Source: an uncultured Planctomycetota bacterium (GTDB lineage: Bacteria; Planctomycetota; Phycisphaerae; UBA1845; Fen-1342). Taken from it: a stretch of DNA of 64,000 nucleotides. The stretch lies in assembly GCA_900696525.1 (NCBI GenBank), contig CAADGL010000021.1, positions 372,001-436,000 on the forward strand, read 5' to 3'. Shown piece by piece: positions 52,736 through 60,659 of this stretch (position 1 is the stretch's first letter; every line of letters starts with the position of its first letter). Made by a program: the position numbers and the translations under genes. Below the pieces are notes generated by a model. That model was given only the letters and a program-made list of their open reading frames with translations. It had not been told where the DNA came from and ran no database searches.

Positions 52736-53767
52736 ATGCGCCCACAGGTCTCCCGCACACGCGCTTTCACACTGATCGAACTGCTCGTCGTCGTCGCCAT
52801 CATCGCGCTGCTCATCGCCGTCATCCTGCCGCAGCTCAACCGGGCCCGAGAGCAGGGCCGCATCGCCGTCTGCCTGTCGAACCAGAAGAACATCTCGCTG
52901 GCCGCGACGATGTACCGGCAGGAGGACAAGTCCAAGGATCTGCCCTGGGCCGTCCCTTTTCAGTATCGCACGGATGGGTTCTCCTTCGGCACAGCCGGCT
53001 ATGCCACCGAGTTCATTTGGGGCGGCGGCACGCCCGACCGCACGTTTGAGCAGTGGCGCGACGCCACCGGAACCGCTAACCCGAACTACTACTACCACGC
53101 CGATATCCTGCGCATTCCGCCGCGGGCGCGTCCGATGAACAAGTACGTCACGCCCAACGTGAGCTGGGACGGCGCCGACCGCGACCCGCCCAGTCACGCC
53201 GGCACGCCGCGCGAGCGCATCCCGATGCCGCTGCCGGGCATCTTCATCTGCCCGTCAGACAAGAGCGCCACTGTTCCGGACCTGTGCGCGAACAACCAGG
53301 CCAACGTCGAGACCGACAGCGCCTACAACACCTGGCAGAATTGGGGCACGAGCTACCCGATCAACTGGTACTGGGCTCGCTATTTCCGCAAGGCGCCGCA
53401 GGGGGTCGGCAACGGCGAGTGCAACAAGTCGATCAACGCCCTCGGCCTCTATCGTTACGTCGCGGCTCCGTACGCCTCGGGCCAGGGGGCCTGGATGCTC
53501 GGCAAGGGCGCCGTCGCCGGCTGGGAATCACGCTTCATCATTTTCTACGAGAACCTGTTCAACTACGCCGCCCAGGGCGCCCTGCCGCAGGGTTTGACCA
53601 ACGCCGAAGCCAAGGTCTATCGCGGCTGGCACGGCCAGCCCAACTACCACGCGGCGGCCTACCTGGACGGACACGCGGATTACCGTCGGCGCGATACGCG
53701 CTACGTCGAGGGACCCGGCTGGACTACCTGGCCGGCCCGGCCTTACGAGGGCTGGAACGCACCGTAA
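52736..53767 (+). CDS. Prepilin-type N-terminal cleavage/methylation domain protein (paralogue 1)
   Basis: A 343-residue type II pseudopilin-like protein. TRAFTLIELLVVVAIIALLI supplies the prepilin peptidase site (A/F junction, Glu5) and the membrane helix. The long C-terminal globular domain has PMNKYVTPNVSWDG, CPSDKSA, WGTSYPINWYW and the terminal YLDGHADYRRRDTRYVEG. Such proteins are abundant in planctomycetes and are thought to be secreted or surface-assembled; the function is unknown. AAGAGG lies 8 bases before the ATG at 52736. It is the first of three tandem paralogues. Confidence 0.9.
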   Translation: MRPQVSRTRAFTLIELLVVVAIIALLIAVILPQLNRAREQGRIAVCLSNQKNISLAATMYRQEDKSKDLPWAVPFQYRTDGFSFGTAGYATEFIWGGGTPDRTFEQWRDATGTANPNYYYHADILRIPPRARPMNKYVTPNVSWDGADRDPPSHAGTPRERIPMPLPGIFICPSDKSATVPDLCANNQANVETDSAYNTWQNWGTSYPINWYWARYFRKAPQGVGNGECNKSINALGLYRYVAAPYASGQGAWMLGKGAVAGWESRFIIFYENLFNYAAQGALPQGLTNAEAKVYRGWHGQPNYHAAAYLDGHADYRRRDTRYVEGPGWTTWPARPYEGWNAP

Positions 53768-53930
53768 CACCGGGGGCGCGCATCAGACCAGTGTATGAGT
53801 GGGTGCGGGCAGGCTTGCGTTCGCTCCCGTAATGCTGTTGGCGTTACGGTACCGTGATCCGCTACGATGGCGGAAGTGGCACGTGGTTTCCGCCGTCGCC
53901 CGATGGTCGCTTATGTGCAGGTTACTCGTC

Positions 53931-53942
53931 CTCCGAAGGGAG
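53931..53942 (+). promoter_or_regulatory. Ribosome-site hairpin, paralogue 2
   Basis: CTCC-GAAG-GGAG places the GGAG ribosome site in a 4-bp stem before the ATG at 53950. The same arrangement precedes paralogue 3. Confidence 0.35.
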
Positions 53943-53949
53943 CAAGCTT

Positions 53950-54960
53950 ATGCCCGTTCGTCGCCGGCCCGGCTTTACGCTGATTGAACTGCTCGTCGTC
54001 GTCGCCATCATCGCCTTATTGATCGCGGTGATCCTCCCGCAGTTGAGCCGGGCGCGAGAGCAGGGCCGCATCGCCGTGTGCTTGTCCAACCTGAAGAATG
54101 TCGCGCTCGCTTCCGCGATGTACCGAACGGAAGACACCTCGAAGGATCTTCCGTGGGCGGTGCCTTTCGGGTACCGCATCTCCGGCTACCAGCTTGAGTT
54201 CAACATCAGCTATGCGTCGGAGTTCGTCTGGGGCGGCGGCATGCCGCAGAAGACAGGTCCGCAGTTCCAGGAGGCTACCGGCACGCCACAGGTCGCCATC
54301 ACCCAGATGGACGTTTATCTTATCCCTCCGCGTCACCGCCCAATGAACAAGTATGTCACACCGAACGTGAGTTGGGACGGCGGCGACCGCGATCGCCGCG
54401 TGGATCGCGAGCGGCTCCCGATGCCGCTTCCCGGGGTGTTCATGTGTCCCTCGGACAAGTCGGCGCGCGTGCCCGATCTCTGCTCGGCCGCGCAGAACCC
54501 GGCGAACATTGAAACGGAGTCAGCCTACGCGACGTGGGACTACTGGGGCACCAGCTACGCCAGCAACTGGTATTGGTCCTTGTACTTCCTGCGGGCTCCG
54601 CAGGGCCAGGGCCCGCTCAATAACTGCCTGCGCGCCGCCCGAGCCCTGGGCCTCTATTCGCCCGGCTATCGCGGCCTCGGGGCCTTCATGCTCAATCGCA
54701 GCGCCGCCGGCGGCTGGGAGTCGCGATTCGTCACGTTCTATGAGAACCTGTTCAACTACGCGGCACAGGGAGCGCGCCCGCAAGGCATCGCCAACCCGGA
54801 AGCCAAGCGCTATCGCGGGTGGCACGGCCAGCCGAACATGCACACGGCTGGGTATCTCGATGGGCACGCCGACTACCGTGTACGCGACACGCGCTACGTC
54901 GAAGGGACGGGCTGGACGACTTGGCCGAACCGGCCGTACGAGGGCTGGAACGTCCCGTAG
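53950..54960 (+). CDS. Prepilin-type N-terminal cleavage/methylation domain protein (paralogue 2)
   Basis: A 336-residue paralogue with RRRPGFTLIELLVVVAIIAL at the N-terminus and the same C-terminal landmarks (PMNKYVTPNVSWDGGD, CPSDKSARVPDLC, YLDGHADYRVRDTRYVEG). Its coding sequence differs from paralogues 1 and 3 at many synonymous sites in the N-terminal region that those two share almost exactly. GGGAG sits before the ATG at 53950 in a small hairpin. It starts 182 bp after paralogue 1. Confidence 0.9.
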   Translation: MPVRRRPGFTLIELLVVVAIIALLIAVILPQLSRAREQGRIAVCLSNLKNVALASAMYRTEDTSKDLPWAVPFGYRISGYQLEFNISYASEFVWGGGMPQKTGPQFQEATGTPQVAITQMDVYLIPPRHRPMNKYVTPNVSWDGGDRDRRVDRERLPMPLPGVFMCPSDKSARVPDLCSAAQNPANIETESAYATWDYWGTSYASNWYWSLYFLRAPQGQGPLNNCLRAARALGLYSPGYRGLGAFMLNRSAAGGWESRFVTFYENLFNYAAQGARPQGIANPEAKRYRGWHGQPNMHTAGYLDGHADYRVRDTRYVEGTGWTTWPNRPYEGWNVP

Positions 54961-55001
54961 CGACGGAAGCACGCACGGAGGTTGCTTGCAGGTCGCCCTT
55001 T

Positions 55002-55013
55002 CTCCGAAAGGAG
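55002..55013 (+). promoter_or_regulatory. Ribosome-site hairpin, paralogue 3
   Basis: CTCC-GAAA-GGAG forms a 4-bp stem with a GAAA tetraloop; GGAG is the ribosome site for the ATG at 55021. A GNRA loop adds stability to such a short stem. Confidence 0.4.
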
Positions 55014-55020
55014 CCAAGTC

Positions 55021-56043
55021 ATGGCCATTCGTCGTCGATCCGGCTTCACGTTGATCGAACTGCTCGTCGTCGTCGCCATCATCGCGCTGCTCATCGCCGT
55101 CATCCTGCCGCAGCTCAACCGGGCTCGAGAGCAGGGCCGCATCGCCGTCTGCCTGTCGAACCAGAAGAACATCTCGCTGGCCGCGACGATGTACCGGCAG
55201 GAGGACACGTCCAAAGACCTGCCCTGGTGCGTGCCCTTCAATTACCGCTCCGAGGGCTTCGCGATGGGCGGCCAGCAGCTGGCGACCGAGTTCATCTGGG
55301 GCGGCGGCATGCCCGACGTCACCTACCAGGAGTGGGTCACCGCCATCCAGCAGAACCTCCAGCAACCGCTTTTCTTCGGCATGGACATCCTGCGCTTTCC
55401 GCCGCGCGTGCGCCCCATGAACAAGTACGTGACGCCGAACGTGAGCTGGGACGGCGGCGACCGGGACTACTTCGGCGCCGGCGGCCCGCGCGAGAGGATC
55501 CCCATGCCGCTGCCGGACATTTTCAAGTGTCCGTCCGACAAGTCGGCCATGGTGCCCGACCTCAGCAGCCCCAACCCGCCGAACGTGGAGCCGGACACTT
55601 CCTTCCAGACCTGGAAGAACTGGGGAACGAGCTACCCGATCAACTGGTATTGGTCGGTCTACTACCAGTTGGCGCCGGACTTGGCGCAGTACCCCGTGAA
55701 TTCGCGCCCCGCGATCGCCTTGGGCCTGTATCTGCACCTGAATCCGAAGCGCCCGGGGATCGGGGCCAAAATGCTCCAACGCAGTCCAACGGGCGGCTGG
55801 GAGTCGCGCTTCATTATCTTCTACGAGAATCTGTTCAACTACACCTCGCAGGGCGCCCGCCCGCAGGGCCTGACGAACAACCAGGCCAAGCAGTACCGCG
55901 GCTGGCACGGCCAGCTCAACTACCACGCCGCCTCCTACCTCGACGGTCACGCGGACTATCGGCGGCGCGACACGCGCTACGTCGAAGGGCCCGGCTGGAC
56001 GACCTGGCCGAACCGGCCGTACGAAGGCTGGAACGCGCCGTAG
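55021..56043 (+). CDS. Prepilin-type N-terminal cleavage/methylation domain protein (paralogue 3)
   Basis: A 340-residue paralogue: RRRSGFTLIELLVVVAIIAL at the start, then PMNKYVTPNVSWDGGDRD, CPSDKSAMVPDLSS and YLDGHADYRRRDTRYVEG. Bases 55052-55207 match 52773-52928 of paralogue 1 with one difference, although paralogue 2 lies between them. AAAGGAG precedes the ATG at 55021. It ends 26 bp before a strong terminator, so the three genes probably form one transcription unit. Confidence 0.9.
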   Translation: MAIRRRSGFTLIELLVVVAIIALLIAVILPQLNRAREQGRIAVCLSNQKNISLAATMYRQEDTSKDLPWCVPFNYRSEGFAMGGQQLATEFIWGGGMPDVTYQEWVTAIQQNLQQPLFFGMDILRFPPRVRPMNKYVTPNVSWDGGDRDYFGAGGPRERIPMPLPDIFKCPSDKSAMVPDLSSPNPPNVEPDTSFQTWKNWGTSYPINWYWSVYYQLAPDLAQYPVNSRPAIALGLYLHLNPKRPGIGAKMLQRSPTGGWESRFIIFYENLFNYTSQGARPQGLTNNQAKQYRGWHGQLNYHAASYLDGHADYRRRDTRYVEGPGWTTWPNRPYEGWNAP

Positions 56044-56069
56044 GGCGCTCGCCCGCAAGCGAATCTCAG

Positions 56070-56110
56070 GCATGGCGGCTGGTCAGCAACGACCGCCGCC
56101 ATGCTTTTTT
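56070..56110 (+). terminator. Intrinsic terminator of the prepilin array
   Basis: GCATGGCGG (56070-56078) pairs with CCGCCATGC (56096-56104), a 9-bp stem with a 17-base loop, immediately followed by six T. This is a textbook rho-independent terminator. Confidence 0.92.
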
Positions 56111-56363
56111 CACGGCGTGACGTGGGCGGCCTCGCGCCATGCAGCGGGGGATGCATCTCAACGGGTGGAATGGTGGCATGACGTCGCGTTACTTGCGTCG
56201 CCATGGAGATTCCGACCAGCCCGGATCGTTTGGGTCACCCGCAGAGCCGGGATGAGCCGGGTCGCGCTGCCCGGGCAAAGCCGGGGTTGGCTCCAGCCCG
56301 GCTCACCGGCGCGGGGACACGCCGGCGCTTCCGCACCCGGGCCGGGCGCCCCTACCCGAAGAA

Positions 56364-56380
56364 ACGGGCTGGAAGCCCAT
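56364..56380. repeat. Short palindromic repeat
   Basis: The stretch ACGGGCTGGAAGCCCAT contains GGGCT/AGCCC arms around a GGA loop. It is similar in style to the palindrome at 23205-23225. It lies 15 bases beyond the metalloprotease stop in its direction of transcription. Confidence 0.5.
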
Positions 56381-56394
56381 ACAGGCGTCAACGA

Positions 56395-59300
56395 TCAGTC
56401 GCAGCTCTGCCCGTAGCGTGCGAGCAGGATGCCCAGGTCGGCCTGGCCGGTCTGGCCGTCGTTGTCGAGATCGCCTGGGCACTGGCCGGGCTCCTTGTCG
56501 CAGCCGTAGTTGGCCAGCAGGATTCCGAGATCGGCCTGGCCGACGGCGCCGTCGCCGTTCAGGTCGCCGGCGCACTGGCATTCGTCCGGGATGCCGTCGT
56601 TGTTGCCGTCGATGCTGAAGCCGGATGCGATGTCGCAGTTGTCAGGCACCTGGTTGTTGTTGCAGTCCGTGCCGGCGTCGGGGACGAAGTCGAACCCGGT
56701 TGGATGATGCAGGCCGGAGTTGACGCCCATGACGTAGCAGCGGACGAAATAGCCGTTGGCCGGGTCGAAGTGGTAGATGCGCGCATTGGACAGGTGCAGC
56801 GGCGCACCGCCGTTGCCTGCGCCGCCCTTGCCACCCGGTCCGCCGGGGCCGAGCTCGTGGTCGTGCGCCCGCGAGGCGTAGACGCCGCCGTCTGGCCCGA
56901 GGCGCAGACACCAGGGCTGATCGAAGGTCAGAACCGTGCCGTTGCCGACCTGGCTGAACTGGCGGACGAAGGCGCCGGTTTGGGCGTCGTACTCGAGAAT
57001 GGCGTCGGTGCCGTGGCTGGCGACCAGCAGGTTGCCGGCGGGCAGGAAGAGGATGCCGCGCGGCTCGCTCAGCCCGCCATTGCCGAGGATCGAGACGAAG
57101 ACGCGGACGAAGGCGCCCGTCTGCCCGTTGAACTCGAACACCTGGTTGTTGTCGCTGGTGACGAACAGGTTGCCGTTGGGGCCGAACGTCAGGCCGAACG
57201 GCCGCAGCAGGCCGGCGACACCGGGCGGCACGAAGGCCCCGACGAAGGCGCCGCTGCTCAGGTCGTATTCGAGCACGCTGTTGGTGTCGCGGCTGGCGAC
57301 CAGCAGCGTCCCGCCCGGGCGCAGCAGCATCGCCGCCGGATGCGCCAGCCCGCCGGCGCCGCTCGGCACGAGGTCTCCGACGAGCGTTCCGTCGATGGCG
57401 AACTCGACGATGCGGTTGTCGCCGGCGCTGCTGACGAGCACGCGGCGGTCGCGGGTGATGATGACGTCCTGGGGCTCGGCGAGGCCGGCATCGCCGGAGC
57501 CGCGCGTATAGGTGCCGGCGACGGCGAGATACTGCCGCAGGTAACTGAGCTCGAGATCGGCGACCCAGACGTTGTGCGAGTGGTCGAGCGCGACGAGGTC
57601 GGGCACGCCGTCGCCGTCGCAATCTTCGCAGTCGTCGAGCAGGGTGTTGCGGTTGAGGTCGAGGCTCATGTCGACGTTGATCTGGTTGTAATCGCTGACG
57701 CCGTCGCCGTCGCAGTCGATCTCGCACTCGTCGGGGAAGCGGTTGCGGTTGAGGTCGGCGCTGAGAGGCGCGACGGGGATGCCGACGACGAACTCGTCGA
57801 CGGCGCCCTCGACCGTGCCCTGCTGCCCGGAGTCGTTGATCGTGAAGCGGAACTGCATGTTGGCGGTCTGCTGCAAGCCGGCGGCGGACAACTGGCCGGG
57901 CGTGAGGGTGATCGAGCGCCAACGGTTGCCCGTGTTGCCGGTGTGGACGTTGAGCTGCCGCCAGGGGCCCGCGGGTCCGTTGCTGCTGCCTTCGACGAGC
58001 AGGCGGTCGTTGTTCGGATCACCGGCGGTCATGTAGTAGTCGTAGGCGACGTACAGGCCGCCGGCGCTCATGTCGATGATCGGCGAGATGAGGCGCGTGG
58101 CGCCGTTGTCGACGTCGCTGTTGCCGTAGTAGTTGCCGGTGAGGTAGCACCAGCCGTAGCCGCCCGAGGCCCAGGGCGGGTCGGCGGTGGTGTTCGGGTC
58201 GTCGACGGGAATGCCGCGCTCCCAGTCGCCGGCGGTGGCGCCCATGTTCTGCACGGTCCAGCCCAGGTCGTTGTCGAAGTTGTCGGCGAAGGCGACGCTG
58301 GTGAAGGTGCGCTTCAGGTCGCCGCCGTCGGGGATGCCGTTGCCGTTGCAGTCGGTCTCGCAGAAGTCGAGGATGCCGTTGCCGTCGAGGTCCAAAGCGC
58401 CGGCCGCGATGTCGAGCGAGTCGGGGATGCCGTTGCCGTCGCAGTCTTCGCACTCGTCGGGCTTGCCGTTGCCGTCGAGGTCCAGGCTCGTGCCCTGGGC
58501 GATGTCGATCAGGTCGGCGACGCCGTTGCCGTTGCAGTCGTGCAGAATGCAGGTGCGCGTGGCGACGTAGTGGATGCAGAGGTCGGCGGTGAAGGTGTCG
58601 AAGCGCATGTCCATGTTGCCGTCGCCGCCGGTGAAGGTCTGGCCGCAATAGGACATGATGGTGCCGCGCTGCGGCTGGGAGGTTTCGTCCTGGCAGGTGT
58701 CGAGGCCGTAGTCGTGGGTGTGGGCGGTGCCGCAGTTGTGTCCGACCTCGTGGGCGGTGGTCATGACGTCGCGGTTCCAGGGGCTCGGGACCGCCGGGTC
58801 GTAGAAGTAGCCCAGCGTGTAGCCGCTCCACGAGTACGCGTTCGAGTTGCACAGGCCGTTCAGGTAGGCGACGCCGCCGGCGGGCAGGTTGCGCCGGCCG
58901 CTGAGGAACTGGGCCGCGTCGCGCACGACGAAGCCCATGTTGTTGTTCCAGTAATCGCGGAAATTGGAGAGCGGATCGGGCTGGTTGAACAGGTCGTTCG
59001 GGTCATCCCACAGCCGCACGAACGTCAGCACGACCTGCGTGTTCAGGTCGCGCATGTAGATGTCGCTCACCGCGCCGTAGAGCTGCACCACGTAGTCGCC
59101 CGCCGCCGTCAGGTCGTTGAACAGCACGTAGTACTCGTAGTCGGTCTCGATCGCGAGCTGCAACTGCCGGCGGTATCGCGCCGGCGCAAGCCCCGCCGGA
59201 TCCATCGGTGTCGGCGCCACGCCGCCGAACGAGTAATCGGGCGAACGGCCTCCCGCCGGTCTCTCCTGCTCGTGCGGCTCGACTTCGTCCAGGCACGAGT

Positions 59301-59907
59301 CGCCGAGCCACAGCTCCGCCCCCGTCGCCACGCCGCAATTCGGCACGCCCGGCGGCAGCGAGCGCCCGCCCGCGCTTGGCCGATAGACGCCGAGGCGACC
59401 GTGCGGCAGGGGTTGGCCGTCCGGGCTGCGCGAGGCGATCGCGAACTGCTGGCCGCCGCGGCCGGTCTCGACGTACCCGTTGTCGCCGGTGTCGGAGAGC
59501 GCGAGGAAGACGCGCGAGTCGGGCGCGCCGGCGATGTGCCCGCGCAGCAGCACGACGCGCTGGGGGTCGTAATCCAGCGGGATCAGGGTCCGGCCTTCGT
59601 CCTGGGCCACGACGATGCGGGCGCCCGGCGCGAGGACGTGGAAACGCTCCAGCACGAGGTCTACCGGGAGCCGGCCGGGCAGCGGGAACGCCTCCAGCCG
59701 CACGCCGTTCGACTTCCGCAGCGCGTCGCGCTGCCCGGCATCCAGGCGTACCACCGCCGCCCCGGACGCGCCGCCGACGCTGGCGGCCGGCTCCACCTCC
59801 GCGCGAATCCTGATGAATGAGCCGTCGCCGCCGCCGGCCAACGCGGGCAAGACGAGCGCGAGCGCGAACAAAACGGCGATGGTGGAGTGAAACGGATGAG
59901 TCGACAT
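56395..59907 (-). CDS. Secreted metalloprotease with NHL-like and dockerin-type repeats
   Basis: A 1170-residue exported protein. A Sec signal (TIAVLFALALVLPALAGG) precedes a propeptide-like region (30-230). The catalytic domain has TTAHEVGHNCGTAHTHDYG (about residue 387), a HExxHxxGxxH zinc motif of reprolysin/metzincin type, followed by MSYC as Met-turn. Calcium-binding DxDGNG repeats follow (DCNGNGVADLIDIAQG from about 457), then a jelly-roll-like region, a six-bladed NHL-like propeller (about 780-1070) and, at the end, DLNGDGAVGQADLGILLANY and DLDNDGQTGQADLGILLARY, dockerin type I-like repeats. It probably degrades extracellular protein and docks on a partner. Confidence 0.9.
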   Translation of the reverse strand: MSTHPFHSTIAVLFALALVLPALAGGGDGSFIRIRAEVEPAASVGGASGAAVVRLDAGQRDALRKSNGVRLEAFPLPGRLPVDLVLERFHVLAPGARIVVAQDEGRTLIPLDYDPQRVVLLRGHIAGAPDSRVFLALSDTGDNGYVETGRGGQQFAIASRSPDGQPLPHGRLGVYRPSAGGRSLPPGVPNCGVATGAELWLGDSCLDEVEPHEQERPAGGRSPDYSFGGVAPTPMDPAGLAPARYRRQLQLAIETDYEYYVLFNDLTAAGDYVVQLYGAVSDIYMRDLNTQVVLTFVRLWDDPNDLFNQPDPLSNFRDYWNNNMGFVVRDAAQFLSGRRNLPAGGVAYLNGLCNSNAYSWSGYTLGYFYDPAVPSPWNRDVMTTAHEVGHNCGTAHTHDYGLDTCQDETSQPQRGTIMSYCGQTFTGGDGNMDMRFDTFTADLCIHYVATRTCILHDCNGNGVADLIDIAQGTSLDLDGNGKPDECEDCDGNGIPDSLDIAAGALDLDGNGILDFCETDCNGNGIPDGGDLKRTFTSVAFADNFDNDLGWTVQNMGATAGDWERGIPVDDPNTTADPPWASGGYGWCYLTGNYYGNSDVDNGATRLISPIIDMSAGGLYVAYDYYMTAGDPNNDRLLVEGSSNGPAGPWRQLNVHTGNTGNRWRSITLTPGQLSAAGLQQTANMQFRFTINDSGQQGTVEGAVDEFVVGIPVAPLSADLNRNRFPDECEIDCDGDGVSDYNQINVDMSLDLNRNTLLDDCEDCDGDGVPDLVALDHSHNVWVADLELSYLRQYLAVAGTYTRGSGDAGLAEPQDVIITRDRRVLVSSAGDNRIVEFAIDGTLVGDLVPSGAGGLAHPAAMLLRPGGTLLVASRDTNSVLEYDLSSGAFVGAFVPPGVAGLLRPFGLTFGPNGNLFVTSDNNQVFEFNGQTGAFVRVFVSILGNGGLSEPRGILFLPAGNLLVASHGTDAILEYDAQTGAFVRQFSQVGNGTVLTFDQPWCLRLGPDGGVYASRAHDHELGPGGPGGKGGAGNGGAPLHLSNARIYHFDPANGYFVRCYVMGVNSGLHHPTGFDFVPDAGTDCNNNQVPDNCDIASGFSIDGNNDGIPDECQCAGDLNGDGAVGQADLGILLANYGCDKEPGQCPGDLDNDGQTGQADLGILLARYGQSCD

Positions 59908-60230
59908 GCTGACGGGCCTCCCTTGGACGCGATGTGCGTCGTCGGCGTTTATCCGGACCGGCAATAATCGGCGGCTCGCCCCCGCGAGACCCCGAAGATA
60001 ACCGAAATCGCCCCGCGGGCCAACGAATCCGGCCTTTTTTCGCGACGAAGCCCGGCGACCGAACCGCGACCGGCAGCCATTCATGATCGGCCTGTCGCAA
60101 ACACGGCGGGCGGCGCCGGCCGGGAGCGCTGGGCCGAACCAACGATGAGACCGATTTATCGCTTGTTTTTTTTTTTTTTGCCCCATAATTCTTGTGGGCA
60201 TCGGGGGGGGTTCAGACAGGAGGACTGCGA
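59908..60230. promoter_or_regulatory. Divergent promoter region with T14 and G8 tracts
   Basis: A 323-bp region between the metalloprotease (minus) and the Cys-rich protein (plus). Fourteen T occupy 60166-60179 and eight G 60203-60210. CATAAT at 60184-60189 is a likely -10 box for the plus-strand gene, and TTGTTT at 60163-60168 could be its -35, so the T tract would lie in the spacer. No gene was found. Confidence 0.5.
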
Positions 60231-60659
60231 GTGTTCACAGCATGGCTTGCAGCGTTGCTACTGACCAGCACCACCTGCGCCGACGGGGCAATCGAGTATA
60301 GTGAGGCCTCTGGCGGACCTATTCCGACCGGGACGGTTTACTGTTACAAGTTCTCCCAGCCATTCCCGGCATGCGGCGGGTGCCAGAGCGTCAACAATTG
60401 CGGAAGCTGCAACGGCGGCTCGTGTGGCGCGTGGACGTACCAGATTTGCGTGGTGACCCGCAGCATTACGCCGACATTGGGTGACGGCCACGAGGCGATC
60501 ATCATGGAGCTACCATGCTTCGTAGTCTTCGAATGCGGCCACCCGTGTACCTCTGGTCCGCCGGATTCCTGCGGGTTATCTCCGCTGAACCCGGTCGCCA
60601 GCCAGGAGACGGAGTATGTGATCATGATCGGCCCCGCGTGCGTCGGCACCGGCTCATGA
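60231..60659 (+). CDS. Small secreted Cys-rich protein
   Basis: A 142-residue exported protein with a Sec signal (FTAWLAALLLTSTTCADG). The mature part is rich in Cys (CGGCQSVNNCGSCNGGSCG) and probably disulfide-bonded. No named family. GTG at 60231 is preceded by AGGAGG with a 7-base gap. It overlaps the next gene by ATGA and is divergent from the metalloprotease, so the three may act together outside the cell. Confidence 0.65.
   Translation: MFTAWLAALLLTSTTCADGAIEYSEASGGPIPTGTVYCYKFSQPFPACGGCQSVNNCGSCNGGSCGAWTYQICVVTRSITPTLGDGHEAIIMELPCFVVFECGHPCTSGPPDSCGLSPLNPVASQETEYVIMIGPACVGTGS

Larger units (their letters stand above)
56044..56394. other. 351-bp intergenic region with terminator and palindromes
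   Basis: No gene is supported between paralogue 3 and the convergent metalloprotease gene. It holds the terminator at 56070-56110 and several CCCGGC-type inverted repeats, including 56364-56380. Confidence 0.6.

Noticed and set aside
56203-59820. 1205-codon plus-strand frame opposite the metalloprotease gene
   Set aside because: Its Val/Ala/Asp-rich repetitive product mirrors the calcium-repeat codons of the opposite strand and contains no recognisable domain.
60166-60180. Intrinsic terminator based on the T tract
   Set aside because: Only a 4-bp stem precedes the T run, and no plus-strand gene ends here; the tract lies between two divergent genes.
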